A DNA stretch of 19,308 bases. It comes from Alphaproteobacteria bacterium. GTDB taxonomy: Bacteria; Pseudomonadota; Alphaproteobacteria; Caulobacterales; Parvularculaceae. The notes beneath the pieces are model-generated. The model was not told where the DNA came from. It worked only from the letters and a program-made list of their open reading frames with translations, and made no database searches. Shown here in pieces: positions 8,614-16,539 of the stretch (position 1 is its first letter; each line of letters begins with the position of its first letter). The position numbers and the translations under genes were made by a program. Where the stretch lies: assembly GCA_030428745.1 (NCBI GenBank), contig JAUIEG010000004.1:1-19308 (forward strand). Reading direction: 5' to 3'.

Positions 8614-9942
8614 GTGTCTAAAGATCCGCGATCAATTGTTGCGTTAGAACCAATGAGCAGGTTTCAGGTGTTGGCCGTCGCGATCTGCGTATGTCTTAAC
8701 GCTTTGGATGGTTTCGACGTCTTGTCGATTAGCTTTGCTGCTCCTGGAATTGCGCGTGAGTGGGGCATAGATCGTGCAGCTCTGGGGTTTGTCCTGTCAA
8801 TCGAACTGTTCGGTATGGCGCTGGGATCTGTCGTGCTGGGCAATGTTGCTGACAAGGTAGGCAGGCGGCCAACATTGTTGTTGTGCCTTTTGACGATGAC
8901 AGTGGGCATGTTTCTCGCAGCAACCTCAAATACCGTTGAGGAGTTGTCAATTTACAGATTAATCACCGGGTTCGGTATCGGTGGCGTCCTGGCCGCAATT
9001 AACGCTGTCGCTGCAGAATACTCAAACAACAAGAACCGCGCGATGTTGGTGGCGATTATGGCGACGGGGTATCCCATGGGCGCTATCATCGGCGGGTCGG
9101 TCGCATCTTTCTTGTTGGGCGAGTTTGGATGGCGTTCGATTTTCTACTTCGGAACCATCATGACGGCCGTTCTTGTTCCAGTGACGGCGATCTGGCTTCC
9201 GGAGTCCGTGGATTATGTCATGAAAAAGCGCCCTGGGGGCGCGCTAAAAAAAATCAATCGATTGCTCAAGCGCATGAAAAGGTCTCCTATAGATTCCTTG
9301 CCGCCAGAAGATGATGATCCTGTTAAGGTCGACGGGATTAGGCGGTTGTTTTCCGGTGAGCTTGTTTCATTAACAGTTTTGATGACCTTTGCGTATTTCG
9401 CGCATATTATGACTTTTTACTTTATTTTAAAATGGATTCCGAAATTGGTGACGGACCTTGGATTCTCACCCTCCTTGGCCGGCAGCGTACTTGTTTGGGC
9501 GAATGTCGGTGGTGCAACCGGCGCGTTTTTGTTCAGTTTCCTCACACGTAGATTTAGTCCGCGCCCTCTCGTTGTCGGCGCCATGATCTTTGGTGCTGTT
9601 ATGGTAGTCTACTTTGGAGCGGGGCATGACACGCTCGCAAGTTTGGCGTTTGTTGCCGCAGTGGCCGGTTTTTTTACGAATGCGGCGATCGTCGGCATTT
9701 ACGCAATGGTCGCACAGGCTTTTCCGACGAGTGTGCGTGCGACCGGAACTGGGTTTGTCATTGGCGTCGGGCGCGGGGGAGCTGCTGCTGGCCCGCTCAT
9801 TGCCGGTCTCTTGTTTTCAAACAATATGGGACTTCAGTCGGTTGCCTTGATAATGGCGATGGGTTCGCTTGTCGCCGCACTCACTCTTTCTTTGCCGCCG
9901 ATTACAGCGCATTTCAGGCAACACAAGACGCTGGCGCAATAG
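8614..9942 (+). CDS. MFS transporter, aromatic acid:H+ symporter (AAHS)-like
   Basis: This is a proton-driven inner-membrane carrier of 442 residues with the twelve-helix major facilitator pattern and a longer charged central loop (residues about 200-245). The first helix carries LDGFDVLSISFAAPGI from residue 31, the DGxD-type signature of the AAHS group (PcaK, BenK and relatives). The loop between helices 2 and 3 has the MFS motif GNVADKVGRRP (76-86). The helix 5 segment GYPMGAIIGG is also typical. Start is GTG at 8614, with GGAG at 8601-8604 nine bases upstream. Sixty-eight bases separate it from gabT, so co-transcription is likely but not certain. AAHS members import aromatic or other carboxylic acids. 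Here it may bring in an acid produced in the periplasm, for example an arylacetate or omega-amino acid. The substrate is not deducible. Confidence 0.88.
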   Translation: MSKDPRSIVALEPMSRFQVLAVAICVCLNALDGFDVLSISFAAPGIAREWGIDRAALGFVLSIELFGMALGSVVLGNVADKVGRRPTLLLCLLTMTVGMFLAATSNTVEELSIYRLITGFGIGGVLAAINAVAAEYSNNKNRAMLVAIMATGYPMGAIIGGSVASFLLGEFGWRSIFYFGTIMTAVLVPVTAIWLPESVDYVMKKRPGGALKKINRLLKRMKRSPIDSLPPEDDDPVKVDGIRRLFSGELVSLTVLMTFAYFAHIMTFYFILKWIPKLVTDLGFSPSLAGSVLVWANVGGATGAFLFSFLTRRFSPRPLVVGAMIFGAVMVVYFGAGHDTLASLAFVAAVAGFFTNAAIVGIYAMVAQAFPTSVRATGTGFVIGVGRGGAAAGPLIAGLLFSNNMGLQSVALIMAMGSLVAALTLSLPPITAHFRQHKTLAQ

Positions 9943-10079
9943 TGAATGGCAAGGTAAGTGCGAGCAACTTAGGACGCTCCGCAACACTCAGGTTTCGAGA
10001 GCAATAATGTTCCCGTCTCCGCTGTGGGCGTGAGATCTGCTCGCCTCGAGAGATGTTGTTGCTGTAGTGTGCTAATGCG
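9943..10079. other. Intergenic gap between convergent genes
   Basis: This 137-base stretch separates the 3' ends of the MFS gene (+) and the first flavoprotein gene (-). A bidirectional terminator would be expected. I find only short self-complementary words such as CTCGAG and no convincing stem followed by a T-run on either strand. No coding frame of substance is present. Confidence 0.5.
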
Positions 10080-11960
10080 TCAGGTCAGGCCTCGACTAAT
10101 AAGTATCTCCTGTATCGCTCGATTAGCTTGGTCGATCGACACATTCGTATAAGCCGCGGCTCCGGCATCTGCGTTTGCTATAGCAATGCGGCCGAAAATG
10201 CGTCTTCCGATGACATGCGGTTGCATTGAATAAGGCAGATCCGGGTCGGAGAGCGTGTCTGGCGTATATGCGTAACCATGTGGCCAGCGATTCACTGTGA
10301 TTGCGAGAATGTCTCTTTCTTGGTCGAATCCGCCGGCTCCAAGCATGCGTTGAAGCTGGTCACGAATTTTCAATTCGATCTCTTCAAAAGGCGTCGTCAG
10401 CATTTCGATGCGCCCAAGGCGGTGTTGCTCCCGGCGCGGAAGGCCAGGTGAGTTGGGATTCCGCACCATATGAACAACGACAGGATCGTCTGGCGATATT
10501 GAACTTCTATATTCGCCGATCTTCATGGGAAAATCCAATGTCGCCCATGTGTGATATCCATTTGGCGCCTGAATGCGTTGAATTCCGAGCTTGTCCCAAG
10601 CGCGCCGGTTCCGAATGAGAACATTGGTGTATTGCATTGGGACTTTTGAAGCCTTGCCCAAAGCTTCACGCTGATCTTGCGGGAGATCTGGGACTATAAA
10701 AGGAATAATGTTATTGAAGCATGCAAGCACTACGTTCGCGGACGTGACGGAAACAGTTTCGCCGTCTTGCACATATACGGTTCTTACGGCTTTCTCGCCG
10801 ATATCATCAAAATCGCCAAGATGTTCAACTCGCACGGCCATGCTGTTTAGGCGAATTCTCAGATGGTTCTGTGCCTGATCAAGCGCGCCATAATTTGCCT
10901 TTGCAGAAACGATGGACTCCTGATCGTGATGCTTATCAAAAACGCCAGGAACAAGCTGGTTTACAAGTAGTCGCGCGATGGAGGCGTTGCCGTCTGGAAA
11001 GTGGAAATGCACTGATTGCGCGCGCGGTGGTTCGGCAACCGCCATGCCGTCGAATACAGGAAGGCGTAAGGCTTCAAATGCGGGACATGTGTCTACCCGC
11101 TTATTGTTGCGAAAGCCCATTCCAGCGAAAAACGGCAAGCTTTCCTCTAACATTCCCGCGTATTCAATCAAGAAGCTTTTCAAGCTAATTCTTTTCAAGA
11201 ACGCCGCTTTCTCGGTCGGCGACATTCCAGGAAGATAATCTTTCTTGTCTGTATGTAGGCGGGTCAGATCGGCGCGAACTGCGTTAGTCAGCGGCGCCTC
11301 ACCAAAGAACTCCGCCCACGGCTTTTCACCGTATCCAGCAACGATGCGGTCCTGAAGAAAATGTTCAGAGTCAAAAAAAACGCTGTTGGAAAGCCCATTA
11401 TAGACTGTACCGGTTAGGTCGTACCGTTCATAAGATTCGGGCTTGATACCGAGGTCTTCCAGTAGAGCGGTAGCAGCGTAACTATAGGGAAAAGGCGATT
11501 CAACGCTCATTGTCCCGCCATAGGACAAATATGTCTTTCCATTGTAATAGAACTCGTTCCGCTTGGCGTGGCCGCCAAAATCATCGTGATTATCCAGAAT
11601 CAGAATCTTTGAATCGTCGCCTAATGCTTTTCGATAGAAGTATGCGGCGCAAAGCCCAGATATGCCGCTGCCGACGATCACCAGGTCATAATGTTCGCCG
11701 CTTTCTCGTGCGGAAACCTTGCCGTCAAACCGACCGTCGCGCGCCATATGTGCTGCTTCGAACGAACCTTCGTGTTGACCTCGCAGTCCGGAGCGGGCCG
11801 GCGGATAAGGTGCGCTGACCTCCGTTACAGCTTTTGCCGCAGCAGCGGGGTTGATTAAGGCTGAGGCGGCGAATTGAGCGGCGACCGGGCTCATGGCCAC
11901 GCCCTTGATCAGATCTCTGCGCTCTATGACGGAGGGAGACTCAATCGGGTTCTTTTTCAT
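10080..11960 (-). CDS. Exported FAD-dependent oxidoreductase, spermidine dehydrogenase-like (copy 1)
   Basis: This protein of 626 residues resembles bacterial spermidine dehydrogenase, which cleaves spermidine to 1,3-diaminopropane and 4-aminobutanal. That activity (EC 1.5.99.6) is known from a flavohemoprotein in Serratia. The N terminus has ERRDLIKGV (13-21) followed by a hydrophobic segment and AAAA, a Tat-type signal, so it should act in the periplasm. The FAD dinucleotide fold is YDLVIVGSGISGL (91-103) with the second-strand acidic motif LDNHDDFGGHAKRNEF (122-137). A C-terminal block ITVNRWPHGYAYT starts near 554, followed by RIAIANADAGA. The ATG at 11960 is chosen over a TTG at 12065, because the longer form would bury the signal behind 35 extra residues. 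No good ribosome site is seen at either start. I could not identify heme ligands. The product 4-aminobutanal fits the nearby GABA genes. Confidence 0.82.
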   Translation of the reverse strand: MKKNPIESPSVIERRDLIKGVAMSPVAAQFAASALINPAAAAKAVTEVSAPYPPARSGLRGQHEGSFEAAHMARDGRFDGKVSARESGEHYDLVIVGSGISGLCAAYFYRKALGDDSKILILDNHDDFGGHAKRNEFYYNGKTYLSYGGTMSVESPFPYSYAATALLEDLGIKPESYERYDLTGTVYNGLSNSVFFDSEHFLQDRIVAGYGEKPWAEFFGEAPLTNAVRADLTRLHTDKKDYLPGMSPTEKAAFLKRISLKSFLIEYAGMLEESLPFFAGMGFRNNKRVDTCPAFEALRLPVFDGMAVAEPPRAQSVHFHFPDGNASIARLLVNQLVPGVFDKHHDQESIVSAKANYGALDQAQNHLRIRLNSMAVRVEHLGDFDDIGEKAVRTVYVQDGETVSVTSANVVLACFNNIIPFIVPDLPQDQREALGKASKVPMQYTNVLIRNRRAWDKLGIQRIQAPNGYHTWATLDFPMKIGEYRSSISPDDPVVVHMVRNPNSPGLPRREQHRLGRIEMLTTPFEEIELKIRDQLQRMLGAGGFDQERDILAITVNRWPHGYAYTPDTLSDPDLPYSMQPHVIGRRIFGRIAIANADAGAAAYTNVSIDQANRAIQEILISRGLT

Positions 11961-12295
11961 AAGGAAACTACTTTTGTGGCGACTAGAAGGAAAATTCCCA
12001 GCAAATGAAGCGGCCTTCGCAAGCGGCGCCCTGCGCGGTGGTAAATGTCTTGTCCGTGAAGTCAAAAAGTGAGTGAAAACATAGAGCCGAACAAGGTGAT
12101 TTTTTCACGTCATTGGTGTTGAATTCTCACCATTTGGGTGGGCAGTTTTAATTGACGGAGAAAGAGTAAATACGCGACATTCTTCTAAGGGAAAGCGGCT
12201 GCACAGGATCCTTGGCGTTCAATAGCCTGGCAGTGGGCGGATAAACGCATAATTCGCCGCATGACGCCGGCATGGTTTCGGCGCGAGAAAACAGA
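11961..12295. other. Divergent intergenic region between copy-1 flavoprotein and small exported protein
   Basis: This stretch of about 335 bases must hold the promoters for two divergent transcripts if the chosen starts are right. On the + strand TTGACG at 12152-12157 matches a -35 hexamer, but no good -10 lies 16-18 bases downstream; GACATT at 12176-12181 is the best and is poor. On the - strand the frame of the flavoprotein stays open to a TTG at 12065, so part of the gap might be translated if the longer form exists. I see no operator-like palindrome of useful length and no RNA gene. Confidence 0.4.
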
Positions 12296-12850
12296 ATGGG
12301 GTTAATGGTGATATCTAAAAAGTTGTCGCAGTTGGCGATGCTTTCATTTTCCTTGGTGGCATTTGCATCGTTTCCGAAAGTTTCTGCTCAAGAAGTCCAA
12401 CAGTCCTGCAGCGAGGATGAGAATTTCAGGCAACAGGATTTCACGCTTGGGCATTGGGATGTTTTTAGCGGAAAAGATAAAGTCGCTGAAGTCCTGATGG
12501 AGCCAGTGCTTAAAGATTGCGCCATTTTTGAAACGTGGACGACCGTTGGGGGGCGTCCAGGCAATGGGCTCGGCCTTTTCACCTATTCGAGGCTGTTGGG
12601 CGATTGGGGATATTTTTGGGCCGCAGATACCGGATCCGCGACATCGTTCAGGGGGCACTCCCCTGAGCCAGGCGAGATGTTGTTCATTACCTACAAGCCG
12701 GCGCCTGACGGGGCGCGTCATTTGCGGCATTGGACATTGTCACTGCAGCCAGATGGCGCTGTCCGTGAATTATCTCGGCGGACCGAAGATCAGGGGAAAT
12801 CGTGGGTTACCGAATATGACCTCATGTGGGTGAAGAAGCAGGGCGAATAA
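12296..12850 (+). CDS. Small exported protein of unknown function (DUF1579/lipocalin-like fold suspected)
   Basis: I do not recognise a defined function. From ATG 12296 the product is 184 residues, with a signal peptide of about 32 residues (MGLMVISKK, hydrophobic core, then VSAQE), so it is periplasmic or secreted. The mature part contains the pattern DFTLGHWDVFSG, then LKDCAIFETWT, then GNGLGLFTYSRLLGDWGYFW and ends in WVTEYDLMWVKK. This alternation of DFxxGxWDV and Cxx(F/L)ExW resembles the DUF1579-type beta-barrel proteins, an impression without a search. It has two cysteines in the mature chain and no heme or metal motif. Alternative starts are ATG 12272 and ATG 12305. It lies between two spermidine-dehydrogenase-like genes and shares its strand with the second, 162 bases downstream. 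A carrier or accessory role for these is only a guess. Confidence 0.72.
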   Translation: MGLMVISKKLSQLAMLSFSLVAFASFPKVSAQEVQQSCSEDENFRQQDFTLGHWDVFSGKDKVAEVLMEPVLKDCAIFETWTTVGGRPGNGLGLFTYSRLLGDWGYFWAADTGSATSFRGHSPEPGEMLFITYKPAPDGARHLRHWTLSLQPDGAVRELSRRTEDQGKSWVTEYDLMWVKKQGE

Positions 12851-13012
12851 GAACAGGCAGCAAGTTAAGGGGAGGGGGAGCGTTGGGTATGGGCGAGGTG
12901 CGCGCCTGCTGCGGCATGCCCTGCGCTCAGTGTAGTAGCGAAAGCCAAGTTATGGGAGCGGTGAGGTTACGTCGCCAAGGCTATCCAGTAAAAAGCGGGA
13001 TATCAAAGAATA
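12851..13012 (+). other. Leader of the second flavoprotein gene, no feature assigned
   Basis: This 162-base stretch begins with a purine-rich run (GGGGAGGGGGAG) and holds a GC-rich patch with the self-complementary word GGCATGCC. I find no extended stem with a T-run, no clear promoter hexamer pair and no convincing ribosome site before ATG 13013. A 65-codon frame spanning 12826-13023 has composition and placement typical of a chance ORF. Confidence 0.4.
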
Positions 13013-15007
13013 ATGGGAAATAAAGGTTACGAGGATTCGAGGCGGGACGCGGCTGACCGGGCGCTAGGAATGTTTACGAACATATCGCGCCGAGACGTTG
13101 TTGTCGGCGGCGCAGCTGCCGGTGTTGTTGCATCAGGCGCGCCAAGCTTCAGTCAAGCGGCTGTCAGCGCCGGTGAGCAATCGGCAACCTTGTATCCTCC
13201 TGCAAAAACCGGGATGCGCGGCAGTCATCCCGGGTCATTTGAGCAGGCGCACTTGCTCCGCGACGGCTCTTTAGAGTTGGGGGCGGCCCGTTCAACCGGC
13301 GAGACTTACGACTGCGTGATAGTGGGCGGCGGGCTGAGCGGACTTGCCGCAGCGCATTTCTTCCTCAAACGGGCCGGCGCTGATGCGCGTGTGTTGATTC
13401 TGGAAAATCACGATGATTTTGGCGGTCATGCAAAGCGGAATGAATTTACTGTTGATGGCAGGAAGGTGGTTCTTAACGGCGGTACACTGAATATCGAATC
13501 GCCGCAGCGATACAACCGCTGGGCGCGTCAGATTCTAGATGACATCGGGATAGACATATCCCGTTTTGAAAAGGTGAATGCCGACACTTCAGGGCTATAT
13601 AAATCTTATGGACTGAAGGGCGGTTTTTTTCTCGACAAGGAATCATGGGGTAATGATAAGCTTGTCGTAAGCGGAAAAGGCGGATACGGATTTTCTGAAG
13701 ACCTCATAGCATCCATTCCATTTTCCGACAAAGCACGCCAGGACGCGGTGCGATTATTTTCCGCCAAGCAGCCAGATTACTTGGCGGACATGTCGCTTGC
13801 GGAAAAGAAACAGTATCTCGCAACAACTTCTTATCGTGACTATTTAATCGGGAAGGTCGGCGTAGACGAGCAGGTTGTTTGGTTTTTACAGTCGATGGGG
13901 TGGGGGAGTTTTTGCGTCGGCGCGGACGCCACCCCCGCTTTCTTCGCATGGATGGACGGATATCCTGGTTTCTCAAGCCTTCATCTCGGTGAAGCGCCGA
14001 AAGACCTGCTTGCAGACTTGCCAGGCGGGCAGCATGGGCGCCAGCAAATAGACTACAAGGCCATACATTTCCCTGATGGCAATGCAACACTGGCGCGTTT
14101 GTTGGTCAATGGCCTGATACCGGACGCTGTTGAGGGCGACAGTCAGGAGGATATGGGGCTTGCGCTTGTCGACTACGGAAAACTCGATCGGAAGAATCAG
14201 CCAGCGCGAATAAGGTTGAGCAGCATCGTGGTCAATGTGCGCCATGACGGGGATCCGGAGAGCGCGTCTGAGGCAGTCGTCAGTTATATCAAAAACCAAA
14301 AACTACAATCGGTTCGAGCAAAATCCGTTATATTGGCTTGTTGGCACGCGGTGATACCACACATAGCGCCCGAGCTGCCTCAGGAACAAGGCGAAGCGCT
14401 GGCTTACGCAATCAAAGCGCCTCTCGTCTATACGAATGTCGCGCTCCGCAATTGGCGAGCATTCGAAAAGCTCGGAATCGCTCGTATTGAATCGCCGTCG
14501 ATGTTTCATCAAAGCGTCTCGTTGGCAGAATCCGTTGATCTCGGCGACTTGCGACATTCGCGAAGCCCGGATCAACCAGTGGCCGTACAGCTTATAAAAT
14601 ACGCGAATGAGCCAGGCCTTCCGAAGAGAGACCAGCATCGAATCGGCCGCGCGAAATTGCTTGCGACGAGTTTTGAAACCTTTGAGCGGGAAACGCGAAG
14701 CCAGCTAGCACGCATATTGTCGGCTGGCGGATTTGATCCTGCACGTGATATCGCTGGCATTACCGTCAACCGTTGGCCTCACGGCTATGCATATACTTAT
14801 AATAGTTTGCAGGATCCGCTGGAATGGGTTTTTACATCGAGTTCGGGTCGGCCTTGCGTGAAAGCGCGCAAGCCGTATGGCCTAATCGCAATCGCGAATT
14901 CGGACGCGGCGGCGAGTCCTCACACCGACGCAGCGTTTGGGGAGGCCCACAGAGCCGTGAATGAGGTATTGGAGCGATTAACTTATCCATTCCTTGATAG
15001 AACCTAG
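13013..15007 (+). CDS. Exported FAD-dependent oxidoreductase, spermidine dehydrogenase-like (copy 2, diverged)
   Basis: This is a paralogue of the flavoprotein at 10080-11960: 664 residues, Tat-type signal NISRRDVVVGGAAAG (24-38), FAD fold YDCVIVGGGLSGLAAAHFF (99-117) and LENHDDFGGHAKRNEF (130-145). Shared downstream blocks include HFPDGNATLARLLVNGLIPD and ITVNRWPHGYAYT (from 583). It differs from copy 1 in the segment after that block, where SLQDPLEWVF and SSSGRPCVKARK replace TLSDPDLPYSMQPHVIGRR, and in much of the middle. The two copies may therefore act on different amines. An ATG at 13070 (MFTNISRRD) would give a more usual short Tat n-region; neither start has a good ribosome site. The gene lies 140 bases before the TTQ amine dehydrogenase operon, on the same strand. 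Family membership is secure; the substrate (polyamine or other secondary amine) is inferred. Confidence 0.8.
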   Translation: MGNKGYEDSRRDAADRALGMFTNISRRDVVVGGAAAGVVASGAPSFSQAAVSAGEQSATLYPPAKTGMRGSHPGSFEQAHLLRDGSLELGAARSTGETYDCVIVGGGLSGLAAAHFFLKRAGADARVLILENHDDFGGHAKRNEFTVDGRKVVLNGGTLNIESPQRYNRWARQILDDIGIDISRFEKVNADTSGLYKSYGLKGGFFLDKESWGNDKLVVSGKGGYGFSEDLIASIPFSDKARQDAVRLFSAKQPDYLADMSLAEKKQYLATTSYRDYLIGKVGVDEQVVWFLQSMGWGSFCVGADATPAFFAWMDGYPGFSSLHLGEAPKDLLADLPGGQHGRQQIDYKAIHFPDGNATLARLLVNGLIPDAVEGDSQEDMGLALVDYGKLDRKNQPARIRLSSIVVNVRHDGDPESASEAVVSYIKNQKLQSVRAKSVILACWHAVIPHIAPELPQEQGEALAYAIKAPLVYTNVALRNWRAFEKLGIARIESPSMFHQSVSLAESVDLGDLRHSRSPDQPVAVQLIKYANEPGLPKRDQHRIGRAKLLATSFETFERETRSQLARILSAGGFDPARDIAGITVNRWPHGYAYTYNSLQDPLEWVFTSSSGRPCVKARKPYGLIAIANSDAAASPHTDAAFGEAHRAVNEVLERLTYPFLDRT

Positions 15008-15032
15008 AGCGCCATAGGCTTAGCATCTTGGT

Positions 15033-15038
15033 TATAAT
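15033..15038 (+). promoter_or_regulatory. Candidate -10 hexamer for the TTQ operon
   Basis: TATAAT matches the sigma70-type -10 consensus exactly and would start a transcript near 15045, leaving a leader of about 100 bases before the heavy chain. The region 16-18 bases upstream (around 15009-15016) has no TTGACA-like hexamer. If it is a promoter, it is probably activator-dependent. Confidence 0.35.
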
Positions 15039-15043
15039 GGATT

Positions 15044-15082
15044 TTGCACTGCCATTTCTGCTATGAAGTCCAAGTTGCACTG
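15044..15082 (+). repeat. Direct repeat TTGCACTG, two copies 31 bases apart
   Basis: The identical 8-mer TTGCACTG occurs at 15044-15051 and 15075-15082. A start-to-start distance of 31 bases equals about three DNA turns, putting both copies on the same face of the helix. The copies flank or follow the predicted start site of the amine dehydrogenase transcript, so a repressor or activator site is possible. Two 8-mers alone are weak evidence. Confidence 0.3.
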
Positions 15083-15110
15083 TCCCATCCAGAGTAAATT
15101 TTAGCGACCG

Positions 15111-15130
15111 GTCTCCAAACGGGTGGAGAC
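15111..15130 (+). promoter_or_regulatory. Inverted repeat in the leader of the amine dehydrogenase heavy chain
   Basis: The arms GTCTCCA (15111-15117) and TGGAGAC (15124-15130) are perfectly complementary around a 6-base loop. The hairpin ends four bases before the purine-rich stretch AAGGGAAAAGGA that supplies the ribosome site for ATG 15148. It could be an RNA hairpin affecting translation or mRNA stability, or a DNA operator. There is no T-run, so termination is unlikely. Confidence 0.45.
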
Positions 15131-15147
15131 TGAAAGGGAAAAGGATA

Positions 15148-16539
15148 ATGCGTAAAAAAATTGAGGCCTGGAAAAGTCCTGCGAGAAGTGAATCAATTAG
15201 GCTTCTGCAATTAAAGAGGGCAGTTCTGGCCGGCTTGGCGCTTTGTTCCTATGCTACAGTAAGTAACTGCTCTCCGAAGGACGAAGAGTCGGCGAAGGGG
15301 GGCCAGGAGCAACCGAAATCTACCGAAATGTCGACTGCGCAACTTGAGCCGAGCCTCTCAGGTTCCTCAGATTCTGTTGCTCAGCGCGTAGCTGTAACGG
15401 ATGGCGCAGGCCAAGAAGGAGCGTCAGGGAGGGAATTGCCTCCTGTGTTGCCGATTGAAGAGAGTGATGTGATTGTGCTTCCACCGGCCGGGCCCCATCG
15501 CGTCTTAATTCACAGCGGATTTTCAGGCACTGGCGCCACGATTATCGATGGCGACGACGAGGGGCTGAAGACCATAGGCACAGTGCCAACAGGCAACGGT
15601 GTCTTCGCCATGTCCGACGATGGCGGAAAGATTTACGTTGCGGAAACCTATTGGACGCGAGGCAATAGAGGCGATCGCGAGGACCTGCTATCCATCTATG
15701 ACGGTCAAACTCTTAACCTGACGAAGGAAATAGACGTTCCCGGCCGATTGCTGGTCGCGCCGAAACTGCACCTTCTTTCGCTGAGCAGCGATGGTGCTCT
15801 TGCCTACATCTATGATTTCTCACCGGCTTCATCAGTGCATGTAGTTGACCTTAAGACGTCAGAGGTGAAGACATCCGTCGATATACCAGGTTGCGCAATT
15901 GCTGCGTCCGTTGGGAAGAAAAGTTTTGCGTCACTTTGCGGCGACGGCACGATTGGTTTTACGACCCTGGGGGCCGGCGAAACGCCGGAAATGATCTATA
16001 CTGAACCTCTTTTTGACGCCGATCTCGATCCGATTTTCGAAAACAGTGTTGTAAACAGCGATACCGGCGAAGCTTGGTTCCTTTCCTATAGCGGCAATAT
16101 CTATCCCGTCTCCTTCGGAAGTGGTGTTTCACTTGGAGAAAAATGGTCTATCACGCAAGCCGCCGGTATGGGGGAGACCGGGGTTGGCGTTCAGGAACTG
16201 GCTTGGCGTCCTGGCGGTCGTTATTTGATGACAATGCATTATTCGACAAACCGCATATTTGTTCTTATGCATCGTGGTACTCATTGGACGCATAAGGAGC
16301 CCGGAGAGGAGATCTGGGTTCTGGATGCTGAAGCCAAAACGCTGGTGCGACGAATCCCGCTGGACGGGCCGGCATCCAGTATTACAGTGACGCAGGACGC
16401 TGATCCGATTTTATTTGTTGCTGGCGGCGGATTTGGCGGCGGCGGTGGGTATCTGGCAGCGGTTAGCCCGGAAACAGGCAAGGTGTTGCGCAAGCGCCAG
16501 CTGGAAGGTGGCGGCATGATTTTGGTCCCCGAGCTATGA
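15148..16539 (+). CDS. TTQ amine dehydrogenase heavy chain (aromatic-amine/methylamine dehydrogenase beta-propeller subunit)
   Basis: This is the large, cofactor-free subunit of a periplasmic alpha2beta2 quinoprotein amine dehydrogenase, a seven-bladed propeller that frames the substrate channel to the TTQ in the light chain. The 463 residues show an N-terminal export segment (hydrophobic 25-39, after a long basic region), then about 70 low-complexity residues, then the propeller. Segments matching aromatic amine or methylamine dehydrogenase heavy chains, from memory, are YIYDFSPASSVHVVDL, FASLCGDGTIGF, and THKEPGEEIWVLDAEAKTLVRRIP. A Phe (125) in HSGF sits where those enzymes have their channel Phe, but the surrounding loop is shorter. 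The last blade has the Gly-rich run GGGFGGGGG (426-434). The start has a strong ribosome site AAGGGAAAAGGA. The stop overlaps the next ATG (ATGA). Whether to name it aauB or mauB is unclear. Confidence 0.88.
   Translation: MRKKIEAWKSPARSESIRLLQLKRAVLAGLALCSYATVSNCSPKDEESAKGGQEQPKSTEMSTAQLEPSLSGSSDSVAQRVAVTDGAGQEGASGRELPPVLPIEESDVIVLPPAGPHRVLIHSGFSGTGATIIDGDDEGLKTIGTVPTGNGVFAMSDDGGKIYVAETYWTRGNRGDREDLLSIYDGQTLNLTKEIDVPGRLLVAPKLHLLSLSSDGALAYIYDFSPASSVHVVDLKTSEVKTSVDIPGCAIAASVGKKSFASLCGDGTIGFTTLGAGETPEMIYTEPLFDADLDPIFENSVVNSDTGEAWFLSYSGNIYPVSFGSGVSLGEKWSITQAAGMGETGVGVQELAWRPGGRYLMTMHYSTNRIFVLMHRGTHWTHKEPGEEIWVLDAEAKTLVRRIPLDGPASSITVTQDADPILFVAGGGFGGGGGYLAAVSPETGKVLRKRQLEGGGMILVPEL

Noticed and set aside
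11961..12065. N-terminal extension of the copy-1 flavoprotein from a TTG codon
   Set aside because: It would place 35 Arg/Pro-rich residues before the Tat signal; the internal ATG gives a normal exported precursor.
12826..13023. 65-codon open frame after the small exported protein
   Set aside because: It overlaps the end of one gene and the start of the next, has no ribosome site, and its residues (many Cys, Gly, Arg) look like chance translation of a GC-rich leader.
16420..16452. Glycine-codon repeat in the heavy chain as a possible slippage or phase-variation tract
   Set aside because: The GGC/GGT/GGA codons are mixed rather than a pure repeat, and the frame is intact on both sides.
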